Part shown: positions 1-8,070 of the stretch, piece by piece | Position numbering within the stretch: the first letter of the stretch is position 1 | How the letters are laid out: every line of letters starts with the position of its first letter | Program-made: the position numbers and the translations under genes | NCBI GenBank assembly: GCA_965221585.1 | Contig: OZ244898.1 | Span: 620,001-684,000 of the forward strand | Source of the DNA: VXYK01 sp965221585 | Lineage (GTDB): Bacteria > Actinomycetota > Acidimicrobiia > Acidimicrobiales > Aldehydirespiratoraceae | DNA length: 64,000 nt | Direction: 5' to 3' | Notes under the pieces: generated by a model | What the model was told of the DNA's origin: nothing | The model's input: the letters and a program-made list of their open reading frames with translations, nothing else | The model's database searches: none

Positions 1-846
1 GAGAATGCCCTGTGGTTGTGGCTGCTGGTCGGAGTGGGGGCGGTTCTCGGATTGTTGGTGGTCGTGCCCATCGGCGGTGCAGACATGCCGGTGGTGATTG
101 CCCTGTTGAACTCCTTGTCTGGCATGGCTGCGGTTGCGGCCGGTTTCGTGCTCGACAATTCGTTGCTGATCATTGCCGGCTCGCTGGTGGGTGCCAGCGG
201 GCTGATCCTCACACAGATCATGTGCGTGGCGATGAACCGGACGCTGCTGGCGGTGATGTTCACTCCTGCGCCGTCTGGTGCGAACAACCACGATGCCGAC
301 GATGTCTACGCCGGGAAGGTCCGCTCCACCTCCGCTGATGATGTGGCCATGCTGCTTGAGTCCGCAGAGCGCGTCGCGATCGTCCCGGGTTACGGGCTTG
401 CGGTGGCACAGGCACAGCACGCGGTGCGGGATCTCACCCGGCGCCTGGCCGAACGCGGGGTGGAGGTGGTGTTCGGCATCCATCCGGTCGCGGGACGGAT
501 GCCCGGCCACATGAATGTGCTGCTCGCGGAAGCAGAGGTCAGCTACGAGCGACTCGTCGAGATGGACGACATCAACCCGACCTTCGAGCAGACCGACGTG
601 ACTATCGTCATCGGCGCGAACGACGTGGTGAATCCGGTAGCTCGCACCGACCCGTCGAGTCCGATCGCGGGAATGCCGATCCTCGATGTGGACAAGAGCG
701 ATGTGGTGGTGATCATCAAACGCAGCCTCAGTCCAGGCTTCGCGGGGATCGCCAATCCGCTCTTCGCGGCCGATAACGCCTTGATGCTGTTCGCCGACGG
801 TCGTGAAGCGGTAGTCGGCATCACCAAGTCCCTCCAGTCCCTCTGA
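1..846 (+). CDS. pntB: NAD(P) transhydrogenase beta subunit (PntB), 5' truncated by window edge
   Basis: The reading frame is open from base 1, so only the last 281 residues are present. They begin in the final membrane helices (hydrophobic to about residue 75) and continue into the cytoplasmic NADP(H)-binding domain III. The NADP fingerprint GYGLAVAQAQ and the conserved NPVARTDPSSPIAGMPILDV block are clear. PntB works with PntA in the inner membrane, coupling hydride transfer from NADH to NADP+ to proton flow and so supplying NADPH. The pntA gene would lie just outside the window. A 13-base direct repeat duplicates the last codons and stop (834-846 and 852-864). Confidence 0.95.
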   Translation, partial: ENALWLWLLVGVGAVLGLLVVVPIGGADMPVVIALLNSLSGMAAVAAGFVLDNSLLIIAGSLVGASGLILTQIMCVAMNRTLLAVMFTPAPSGANNHDADDVYAGKVRSTSADDVAMLLESAERVAIVPGYGLAVAQAQHAVRDLTRRLAERGVEVVFGIHPVAGRMPGHMNVLLAEAEVSYERLVEMDDINPTFEQTDVTIVIGANDVVNPVARTDPSSPIAGMPILDVDKSDVVVIIKRSLSPGFAGIANPLFAADNALMLFADGREAVVGITKSLQSL

Positions 847-889
847 GGGTGCCAGTCCCTCTGAAGGCGATGGCGGTCTCTGAACGACC

Positions 890-911
890 ATTCGCGCCTT
901 TGTTCGCGAAT
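890..911. terminator. hairpin after pntB, possible terminator
   Basis: A perfect 7-bp stem (ATTCGCG / CGCGAAT) with an 8-base loop lies 44 bases after the pntB stop and just before the P450 promoter. There is no T-run, so termination is only inferred. Confidence 0.3.
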
Positions 912-934
912 CGAATCTCGTGCGCAGGATTGGC

Positions 935-940
935 TACGGT
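935..940 (+). promoter_or_regulatory. -10 element TACGGT of P450 gene
   Basis: TACGGT ends 6 bases before the GTG at 947. That spacing would put the transcription start on the start codon (leaderless). It supports 947 over the upstream in-frame GTG at 920. Confidence 0.5.
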
Positions 941-946
941 CTAGGC

Positions 947-2161
947 GTGACTCAACTCGCATACAACCCGTTCGGGTTCGCGCACCACGAGGATCCGTAC
1001 GTCACCTACAAGCGGCTCCGTGACGAGGCTCCCGCCTATTGGAACCCTGACCTCGAGTTTTGGGCTCTCAGCCGTTTCGAGGATGTCTTGGAGGGCTTTC
1101 GTGACACCGAGCTTTTCTCGTCCGCGGGAGGGATCGCGCTGGAGAATCGCCGCCCGATTGGTCAAAGTGTCGGTTTTGATCAGATGATCGAGTGCGACCC
1201 GCCTGAGCACACGGTGTTGCGCAAACTGGTCAGTCGTGTGTTCACCACTCGCACGGTCGCCAGAATGGAGCAGGAGATCCGCAAGATCTTCACGGTTTAC
1301 CTCGATGAAGTGATCGAATCGGGTAGCGCTGAGGTGGTCGGTGACTTGACCAGCCCGTATCCGATGGATGTGATCTCCGCCGTGTTGGGTGTTCCGGCGG
1401 CGGACCGTCCTGGATTGCGGGCAAGCAGCGACAAGGTGATGATTCGTGAGGACGGGGTGCTGGCGATTCCCGCTGAGGCTGCCGATGGGATGCTCGGCTT
1501 GGTCACCTATTTCATGGAGGATCTGCCGAAACGCAAGGCCGGTGAGGGATCCGGTCTGATCAACGATCTTGTCGGTGTTGAGATTGAGGGACGGGGGCTC
1601 ACCGATGAGGAACTTCTCGGTTTTTGCATCTTGTTCATAATCGCCGGTCACGAGACGACCACCAAGATGGTGGCCAACGTCATGGAGTTGTTGTCGCGTC
1701 ACCCGCATCAGAAGGCTGCGGTGATCGCCGATCCGGCCCTTGTGCCGGGCACCATCGAGGAAGTGCTGCGCTATCACAATTCGACTCAGTACATGCACCG
1801 CACCGCCACCCGCGATTTCGAGATTCATGGCCAGCGGATGCGCGAGGGTGATTCAGTGTTGTTGGTTATCGGGGCGGCCAACCACGACGAGCGTGAGTTC
1901 GGGCCCACTGCCGAAGAGTTCGACATATTCCGCCGCCCGGACCGGCATCTGGGTTTCGGTTACGGCGCGCATTTCTGTCTGGGAGCGGCTCTGGCCCGTA
2001 TGGAGGGGAAGGTGGCGATCGAGGAGGTTCTGCGACGGATCCCCGATTACGAGGTGGACCACGACGCCAAGGTGCGTTTCCACTCGTCGAACGTCACCGG
2101 CTGGCGGTCGCTTCCGGTCAGCTTCACTCCAGGAGTCCCCGAAGGCCCTTCGGGCATCTAA
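947..2161 (+). CDS. cytochrome P450
   Basis: A 404-residue soluble bacterial P450. The oxygen-binding I-helix motif AGHETT begins near residue 233, the K-helix ExxR lies in EEVLRYH, and the heme loop FGYGAHFCLG has its cysteine ligand at about residue 344. It would use O2 and electrons from a ferredoxin/reductase encoded elsewhere to hydroxylate a hydrophobic substrate that cannot be named from sequence. The frame also contains a GTG at 920, but the -10 element directly before 947 and the family-like beginning (TQLAYNPF) favour 947. No redox partner gene adjoins it. It is one of four P450s in the window. Confidence 0.9.
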   Translation: MTQLAYNPFGFAHHEDPYVTYKRLRDEAPAYWNPDLEFWALSRFEDVLEGFRDTELFSSAGGIALENRRPIGQSVGFDQMIECDPPEHTVLRKLVSRVFTTRTVARMEQEIRKIFTVYLDEVIESGSAEVVGDLTSPYPMDVISAVLGVPAADRPGLRASSDKVMIREDGVLAIPAEAADGMLGLVTYFMEDLPKRKAGEGSGLINDLVGVEIEGRGLTDEELLGFCILFIIAGHETTTKMVANVMELLSRHPHQKAAVIADPALVPGTIEEVLRYHNSTQYMHRTATRDFEIHGQRMREGDSVLLVIGAANHDEREFGPTAEEFDIFRRPDRHLGFGYGAHFCLGAALARMEGKVAIEEVLRRIPDYEVDHDAKVRFHSSNVTGWRSLPVSFTPGVPEGPSGI

Positions 2162-2185
2162 CCGGGCGGGCTGCTGATCGACGCG

Positions 2186-3673
2186 CTACTGGTTGGTGGG
2201 GAATCCGAGATTGACGGAGCTGCCTGCGGGGTCGGGCCAGCGGGTGGTGAGCACCTTGGGCCGGGTGTAGAAGTGGATGCCCTCAGGACCGTACATGGTG
2301 GTGTCACCGAAGGCTGAGTCCTTCCAACCGCCGAAGGAGTGGTAACCGACGGGCACAGGAATCGGCACGTTGATGCCCACCATGCCGGCATCCGCATCCT
2401 GTTGGAACTGGCGGGCAGCGCCACCGTCGCGGGTGAAGATGGCCGCGCCGTTGCCCCACGGATTGCCGGCGATCAACTCGGCGGCCTCATGGTAAGTGTC
2501 GACCCGCACGACGCTCAGTACCGGGCCGAATATCTCGTCGGTGTAGACGGTCATGTCCGGGGTCACGTTGTCGAGCAGGGTGACTCCTAGGAAGAACCCG
2601 TCGTTGTCGAACTGTGCTTCCCGGCCGTCGACTATCACGGTTGCTCCGGCTGCTTCACCGGCTGTGACGTATCCAGCGACCCTGTCGCGGTGATCTCGGG
2701 TGATCAGAGGCCCCATCTCCGAGGCGGGGTCGGTGCCGTCGCCGATAGTCAGCTTCTCCATGCGCACCTTGATGGCATCGACGAGCGGGTCTGCGACGTC
2801 GCCGACCGCTACCGCTACCGAGATCGCCATGCAGCGTTCTCCGGCGGAACCGTAGGCGGCCGATACGGCGGAGTCAGCGGCGAGGTCGATGTCGGCGTCG
2901 GGCAGGACGATCATGTGGTTCTTGGCGCCTCCGAGTGCTTGCACGCGTTTGTGGTTGGCGCTGCCCGTCTCATAGACGCATTTGGCGATCGGTGTCGATC
3001 CCACAAAACTCAGCGCTTTGATGTCTGGATGGGCGAGCAGGCGGTCTACGGCGACCTTGTCGCCCTGCACCACGTTGAGCACTCCGGGCGGGAAACCGGC
3101 CTCGCAGAACAGCTCGGCCATGAACAACGGCGCGGAGGGATCGCGCTCTGAGGGCTTCAACACGAAGGTGTTGCCACATGCGACAGCGTTGGGAACCATC
3201 CACATCGGGACCATCGCCGGGAAGTTGAACGGGGTGATCCCCGCGACCACCCCGAGCGGCCGCCGCACCGAATAGACGTCCACCCCGGTCGAAGCTCCTT
3301 CGCTGTGGCTGCCCTTCAGATGCTCGGCAATACCGCAGGCGAACTCGATGTTCTCGATGGCGCGAGCGACCTCGCCGGCCGCGTCCGAGGTGACCTTGCC
3401 GTGCTCTGATGTCAGTCGAGCCGCCACTTCGGCGGCGTTGTCGACGACGAGGTTGCGGAAGGCGAACATCAGCTTGGTTCGGCGGGCGATGCTCGCCTCG
3501 CTCCACTCGGCGAAAGCCGCTTGCGCTGAGGCGACCGCGGCATCGACTTCTTCGTTGGAAGCCAGAGCCACCTCGGCGGTCTGTTGGCCGGTCGCAGGGT
3601 TGAATATGGGAGCGGATCGCCCGGATGTGCCGGGAACGGACTCGTTGTCGATGAGGTGCTGGATCTGTTTCAT
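2186..3673 (-). CDS. mmsA: CoA-acylating methylmalonate-semialdehyde dehydrogenase (MmsA-like)
   Basis: A 495-residue aldehyde dehydrogenase superfamily enzyme. The catalytic cysteine is at about residue 281 in GERCMA, preceded by the GGAKNH block typical of MmsA. The NAD-binding region contains TPFNFPAMVPMWM, another MmsA hallmark. MmsA converts methylmalonate semialdehyde (or malonate semialdehyde) with NAD+ and CoA to propionyl-CoA (or acetyl-CoA) and CO2. It lies 65 bases downstream of an AGXT2-like aminotransferase on the same strand, which would supply the semialdehyde. An AGGA ribosome site lies about 8 bases before the ATG. Propionyl-CoA produced here could be used by the mutAB/meaB genes further along. 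Confidence 0.9.
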   Translation of the reverse strand: MKQIQHLIDNESVPGTSGRSAPIFNPATGQQTAEVALASNEEVDAAVASAQAAFAEWSEASIARRTKLMFAFRNLVVDNAAEVAARLTSEHGKVTSDAAGEVARAIENIEFACGIAEHLKGSHSEGASTGVDVYSVRRPLGVVAGITPFNFPAMVPMWMVPNAVACGNTFVLKPSERDPSAPLFMAELFCEAGFPPGVLNVVQGDKVAVDRLLAHPDIKALSFVGSTPIAKCVYETGSANHKRVQALGGAKNHMIVLPDADIDLAADSAVSAAYGSAGERCMAISVAVAVGDVADPLVDAIKVRMEKLTIGDGTDPASEMGPLITRDHRDRVAGYVTAGEAAGATVIVDGREAQFDNDGFFLGVTLLDNVTPDMTVYTDEIFGPVLSVVRVDTYHEAAELIAGNPWGNGAAIFTRDGGAARQFQQDADAGMVGINVPIPVPVGYHSFGGWKDSAFGDTTMYGPEGIHFYTRPKVLTTRWPDPAGSSVNLGFPTNQ

Positions 3674-3738
3674 GATTGTTGTCCTGTCTGTGGTTGCGCG
3701 CCGTCTGTGGATGCGTGGGCCTGTCTAGTCGATACCGC

Positions 3739-5028
3739 CTAGTCGATCTCTTCGATCGTCTCGATGATGGCGTTGATGCCTTCGGCCAACTCGTCAGTGC
3801 TGACATCGAGCATCGGGGTGATGCGGATGGCGTTGCCGTAGAGGCCGCCCTTGCCGACGAGGAGGCCCCGGCGCTTGCAGCCCTCCAGAACCGCGGTGGC
3901 GCGCTGGGCATCGGGTTCGAGCGATCCGGGATGAACGGTCTCGACGGCCTGCATCAGTCCTTTGCCCCGCAGCTCGGCGATCCACGGAGTGCTTTCGGCG
4001 ACAGGTGCGAGCGCGTCGGTCAGTTGTCGCCCCATAGCCAGGGCATTGCCCTGCAGATCGTTGTCGAGCACGTAGCGCAGCGTCGCCAGTCCCGCCGCCG
4101 ACGAGAGCGGGTTGCCTCCGAAAGTGCTGAACGAGAGCACACTGATGGTGTCCATGATCTCCGCGCGGGCGACTATCCCGGCGAGCGTGGCGCCGTTGCC
4201 GACGCCTTTGGCGAAGGTGAGCATGTCGGGCACCACGTCGTGGGCCTGGTAGCCCCAGAAGTGCTCGCCGGTTCGTCCCCAGCCGGTCTGCACCTCGTCG
4301 ACGACGAGCAGGATCTGATGGTTGGCGAGCACCTTGTCGAGCTCACCGAAGAAACCGTCGGGGGGAGTGGCGAAGCCGCCGACACCCTGGATCGGCTCGG
4401 CGATCAAGCAGGCCACATCACCAGCGGTCATCATGTCGATCACCTGTGTGAGATCGTCGACGCAGGCACTGGTGAAGTCATCGTCGTTCATATGGCCGAA
4501 GGGACTGCGCAGGCGGTAGCCGCCCTGCACGAAGTTCACCGACAAGCCCGAGAGGCTGGTCGAGGACCAGGAGGAGTGAGAGGTGATCGCCTGGGCTGTG
4601 AACGATCGACCGTGGTAGCTGTTGCGCATGGCCAGAACCTGGTTGGATTTGCGATAGCTGGTGGCCAACAGGATGGCGGTGTCGTTGGCCTCGCTGCCCG
4701 AGGTCGTGAAGAACACGCGGGCGTCGGGGATGCCGGATATCGCAGCGATCTGTTCAGCCAACTCGATCATCGGCTCGCAGAGGTACAGCGTCGAGGTGTG
4801 CATGACCTTGGCAGCCTGCTCCTGTACGGCGGTGACCACCTCACGGTTGTTGTGACCGATCATGGTGGTGAGCACGCCGCCGAAGAAGTCGAGGTAGCGA
4901 TTGCCTTCCACATCCCACACGTAACCGCCGTCGCCGCGTTCGATGGAGATCGGTTCGGCGTAGAGCGGGTTCACATACGACGGCAGGATCGCCCGGTAAC
5001 GATCAAGCAATTGTGCATTGGTAGTCAT
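3739..5028 (-). CDS. class III aminotransferase, AGXT2-like (beta-amino acid : pyruvate/glyoxylate)
   Basis: A 429-residue PLP enzyme of the class III (ornithine/beta-alanine) family. The PLP lysine is in TFAKGVGNG, the cofactor aspartate in VVDEVQTGWGRTG, and SGSEANDTA binds the phosphate. The overall sequence resembles alanine-glyoxylate aminotransferase 2, which uses beta-alanine and 3-aminoisobutyrate. With MmsA next to it, the pair fits degradation of beta-amino acids from pyrimidines, or of valine-derived intermediates. The start at 5028 (MTTNAQ) is chosen because a TAATCT -10 sits 8 bases upstream and no Shine-Dalgarno is visible. The frame extends further upstream without family similarity. 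Confidence 0.87.
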   Translation of the reverse strand: MTTNAQLLDRYRAILPSYVNPLYAEPISIERGDGGYVWDVEGNRYLDFFGGVLTTMIGHNNREVVTAVQEQAAKVMHTSTLYLCEPMIELAEQIAAISGIPDARVFFTTSGSEANDTAILLATSYRKSNQVLAMRNSYHGRSFTAQAITSHSSWSSTSLSGLSVNFVQGGYRLRSPFGHMNDDDFTSACVDDLTQVIDMMTAGDVACLIAEPIQGVGGFATPPDGFFGELDKVLANHQILLVVDEVQTGWGRTGEHFWGYQAHDVVPDMLTFAKGVGNGATLAGIVARAEIMDTISVLSFSTFGGNPLSSAAGLATLRYVLDNDLQGNALAMGRQLTDALAPVAESTPWIAELRGKGLMQAVETVHPGSLEPDAQRATAVLEGCKRRGLLVGKGGLYGNAIRITPMLDVSTDELAEGINAIIETIEEID

Positions 5029-5036
5029 TGTGGTGG

Positions 5037-5042
5037 AGATTA
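5037..5042 (-). promoter_or_regulatory. -10 element TAATCT of the aminotransferase gene
   Basis: On the minus strand, TAATCT stands 8 bases before the ATG at 5028, with no ribosome site between. This suggests a leaderless or nearly leaderless transcript for the aminotransferase/mmsA pair. Confidence 0.4.
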
Positions 5043-5125
5043 CTGTTTGGCGCGCAGAGTCGCGCCCGATCTTGCCCCACAATCAGAATCAAAATTTCAG
5101 TAACCGCACAACCAGAGGATTAGAG

Positions 5126-6007
5126 ATGAGCTACCCGTCAGACCCACAAGCAGTCGACTTGATGATCGGGTTTCCGTTTGCCGACAAGAACGCCGTCTAC
5201 AAGTACCTGAGGGCGGGTTTCAAGGATTCCGAATCAGCCGAGGGCGGCGACCTGGTGATGCCGGCGGGATACATGTTCACGGACACTCCACCGGAGGCCG
5301 CCCCCGACGAGGACCCCATAGAGACGACCTTCGCCAAGATGGACAGGTGCGGGGTGCGTGCCGGGCTGTTCGGTCTCAACAAGGTGTCGATCGAGGCCCG
5401 TCGGCGCCATCCCGGGCGGGTTTACTACTCCCTGGAGATAGATCCCAACGATATTGCCGGGACGGTGCGACGGATCCGCGAGAAACACAGCGAACACGGG
5501 CTCAGCGCGGTGACGACCTTCCCGGCCGGTTGCATCCCCCAGGTCCCGGTCAGCGATCGTCGCTACTACCCGATCTACATGACCTGCATCGACCTGGACC
5601 TGCCGATCATCTCCAACGCGGGTATTCCCGGGCCGCGGGTTCCTGCAGACTGCCAGCATGTCCGGCATTTCGACGATGTGTGCTACGACTTCCCCGAACT
5701 GCGGATCGTGATGCGCCACGGCGCGGAGCCCTGGGAGGCCCTAGCCGTGAAGCTGATGCTGAAATGGCCAGGTCTGTACTACATGACCTCGGCTTTCGCG
5801 CCGAAATACTATCCCTCCGCGATCATCGACTATGCCAACACCCGCGGTTCCGACAAGGTGATGTATGCGGGCTACTACCCGGCAGGCCTTGATCTGGAAC
5901 GAATCTTCGCTGAGCTTCCAGACTTGCCGCTGCGGCCCCACGTCTGGGGTAAGTTCCTTCACGAGAACGCCGAGCGGGTCTTCAAGATCCCTGGACCGGC
6001 CGGCTGA
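5126..6007 (+). CDS. amidohydrolase-2 family protein
   Basis: A 293-residue protein of the amidohydrolase_2 (ACMSD-like decarboxylase/hydrolase) fold. Typical segments are PELRIVMRHGAEPWE, MTSAFAPKYYP, SDKVMYAGYYP and the C-terminal HENAERVF. The usual N-terminal metal-binding D/H-x-H is not seen (the protein begins DLMIGFPFADK), so metal content and catalysis are uncertain. The ATG at 5126 follows GAGGATTAGAG; the frame upstream has no family similarity. The stop overlaps the start of the next gene (TGATG), so the two are translationally coupled and probably act in one pathway. Confidence 0.75.
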   Translation: MSYPSDPQAVDLMIGFPFADKNAVYKYLRAGFKDSESAEGGDLVMPAGYMFTDTPPEAAPDEDPIETTFAKMDRCGVRAGLFGLNKVSIEARRRHPGRVYYSLEIDPNDIAGTVRRIREKHSEHGLSAVTTFPAGCIPQVPVSDRRYYPIYMTCIDLDLPIISNAGIPGPRVPADCQHVRHFDDVCYDFPELRIVMRHGAEPWEALAVKLMLKWPGLYYMTSAFAPKYYPSAIIDYANTRGSDKVMYAGYYPAGLDLERIFAELPDLPLRPHVWGKFLHENAERVFKIPGPAG

Positions 6008-7014
6008 TGGGTTCTTCGGCGGCGCCCCGACTGGGTCTCTACTTCGATTTTCGCAACCCGGAACCGTGGCGACGAGATCCGACTGCCTACTACGGCTGGC
6101 ACCTTGACCTCGTCTCCGAGGCCGACCGGCGCGGGCTTGGAGCTGTCTGGGTCAGCGAACATCATTTTGTGGACGACGACTACATGCCGGTGCCGTTGAC
6201 TGCGCTGGCCGCCATAGCGGCACGCACTGAACAGGTACGTCTGGGCACCGCTGTAGTGGTGGCACCGCTGCAACACCCGATGGCTGTCGCCGAACAGGCC
6301 GCCATTGTGGATGTGATCAGCGGAGGCCGGCTCGAACTGGGGCTCGGCGCGGGATATGTGGCCCCAGAGTTTGAGGCGTTCGGAGCTGATCTTGGTCGCC
6401 GTTACCACGCTACAGACCATGCCCTCGCTGAGATTGGTCGAATATTTGCCGAAGGTCGTTGCAGTCCCGGCCCGGTGCAGGATCCAGTGCCGTTGTGGGC
6501 GGGGTATCTCGGCCCTCGGGGCGCGGCGCGAGCGGGGAGACTGGGCGTGGGTCTGTTGACCCACAACCGCAGCAGTTTCGGCATCTACCGCGACGAGCTT
6601 GAAGCGTCTGGCCATGGTGCCGAGACGGCGCGTATGGGCGGGGTGGTCGACTTCCTGGTTGCCGATGACCCTGAACGGGCGCTCGCGAGGATCGTCCCGC
6701 ACCGCACGCACCAGCTCAACAGCTACCGGCAGCAGGCCGCCCTGGGCACGGGTCGGACGCCTCGTTGGCTGACCACCGACGAGGTTCGTGAAGGCCGCGG
6801 CTCAGGCGTGGTCGGCGCGTTGTCGATCCTGACTGCCGAAGAAGCGGTGGCTCGGATCATCGGTATCTGCGAAGGGCTGCCCGTCGAACACCTGTATCTG
6901 TGGGCCTCGATCGGCGGGATGCCAGAAGACCTCGCGGAGCGGCAGATGGAGTTGATCGTCGATGAGGTGCAGCCAGCCTTGTCGTCCGCCCTGTCGTCGT
7001 CGGCGTCGGGGTGA
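6007..7014 (+). CDS. luciferase-like (LLM) flavin-dependent oxidoreductase
   Basis: A 335-residue TIM-barrel monooxygenase/reductase of the bacterial luciferase-like family. Visible family features are VWVSEHHF near residue 45, VRLGTAVVVAPLQHP and the GGRLELGLGAGYV loop. It would bind FMN or F420 and oxidise or reduce a small organic substrate, which is not identifiable. The start overlaps the amidohydrolase stop by one base, so the genes are coupled; both may process one compound. The C-terminus is a short Ser/Ala-rich tail. It converges on another luciferase-like gene only 3 bases away. Confidence 0.83.
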   Translation: MGSSAAPRLGLYFDFRNPEPWRRDPTAYYGWHLDLVSEADRRGLGAVWVSEHHFVDDDYMPVPLTALAAIAARTEQVRLGTAVVVAPLQHPMAVAEQAAIVDVISGGRLELGLGAGYVAPEFEAFGADLGRRYHATDHALAEIGRIFAEGRCSPGPVQDPVPLWAGYLGPRGAARAGRLGVGLLTHNRSSFGIYRDELEASGHGAETARMGGVVDFLVADDPERALARIVPHRTHQLNSYRQQAALGTGRTPRWLTTDEVREGRGSGVVGALSILTAEEAVARIIGICEGLPVEHLYLWASIGGMPEDLAERQMELIVDEVQPALSSALSSSASG

Positions 7015-7017
7015 GCG

Positions 7018-7962
7018 TCAGCCGTCGGATGCGGCGATGACTTCCTCGCCGTAACGCTGCAGAGCCTCGACGGCGCGGTTGATCGAGTCTCCCGGCACGG
7101 TCACCGACGCCCAGGTGACGCCCAGCGCTCTCAACGAGGCCAGTCCCTCGATCTGGGCCTCTGCGTCGAAGGAGTCTGATGCAGGAGAACCTCCGGCATC
7201 AGAACCGAAGCAGACATCGATCTCCGAGCGATCACGACCCTTCTCGTCCACATGCCGCCAGAGGTAGTCGAGCATCTCAGCGAGGTCCTCAGGAGTTTCC
7301 AGCGCCGGGGTCTTTGTGGTCCGGGCAAGGGCTCGCGGCGCGGGGAACGGAACCCAACCGTCGGCTTCTGCGGCGACTCGTCTGCGTGAGAGTCGACTGT
7401 TGCCCCCGATCCAGATCGGAACCCTGCCGGGCTTCGGGTTGGCGGTCTGCCCGTAGGCCAGGAAGTTTCGCCCCTCGTAGGCGAAGTCATCCTGGGACCA
7501 GATGCCGCGCAGAACCTCGATGGCCTCGTCGAACAGCTCGTTGCGTTCATCGAAGTCGACCCCCAGCGCCTTGTACTCGCCTTTCAGATAGCCGGTGCCG
7601 GTCGCCAGAACGAACCTCTGGTCGCTCAATGCGGCGATTGTTGCGATCGACTTCGCCACCAAGAAGGGATTGCGGTAGGGGAGAACCACGATGTTGGGAA
7701 TCAACAGCATGCGATCGGTGACCGCGGCCACGAACGCGAGGGCCGAGAAAGGGTCGAGGGCATCGTGGCCCCCAGAACTGAGCCAACGGTGGGTGGGGGC
7801 TGGATGGTCGGTGAAACCCATCGCGTCGAAGCCGGCGTCCTCGGCGGTCTGGGCGAACCGGATCAAGCTCTGCTTGGTAAGGAGTTCAGGGTTGTAGGGG
7901 TGGTGGACGAGCGGGTAGGTGACGGAGAACTTCATCGTTCGCGCAGTCTCAGTGGCGCTCAT
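7018..7962 (-). CDS. LLM class F420-dependent oxidoreductase
   Basis: A 314-residue luciferase-like protein. The barrel segments FDAMGFTDHPAP, LIPNIVVLPYRNPF, VLATGTGYLKGEY and VPIWIGGNS match the F420-dependent subgroup annotated in Actinobacteria. Predicted role: F420- or FMN-dependent hydride transfer on an unknown substrate. It stands alone on the minus strand between a convergent luciferase-like gene and the FGGY kinase. The start is at MSATETAR; a second ATG at MKFSVTYP (27 bases in) is possible, and AGGA lies before the first. Confidence 0.83.
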   Translation of the reverse strand: MSATETARTMKFSVTYPLVHHPYNPELLTKQSLIRFAQTAEDAGFDAMGFTDHPAPTHRWLSSGGHDALDPFSALAFVAAVTDRMLLIPNIVVLPYRNPFLVAKSIATIAALSDQRFVLATGTGYLKGEYKALGVDFDERNELFDEAIEVLRGIWSQDDFAYEGRNFLAYGQTANPKPGRVPIWIGGNSRLSRRRVAAEADGWVPFPAPRALARTTKTPALETPEDLAEMLDYLWRHVDEKGRDRSEIDVCFGSDAGGSPASDSFDAEAQIEGLASLRALGVTWASVTVPGDSINRAVEALQRYGEEVIAASDG

Positions 7963-8070
7963 GTCCTGTAGTCATAGCTGACGGCGCCGTTGATCGGCGA
8001 GTCAGGTACTCGGGTCGGTCCGTTTCCGACAGGCGATACGTGTAGGGGTCGCCGAGGCACGGCACGCGGT

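Noticed and set aside
3676..5103. 475-codon plus-strand frame opposite the aminotransferase
   Set aside because: It is a GC-driven shadow of the minus-strand class III aminotransferase; its translation has no domain and is rich in His, Asp and Gly as such shadows are.
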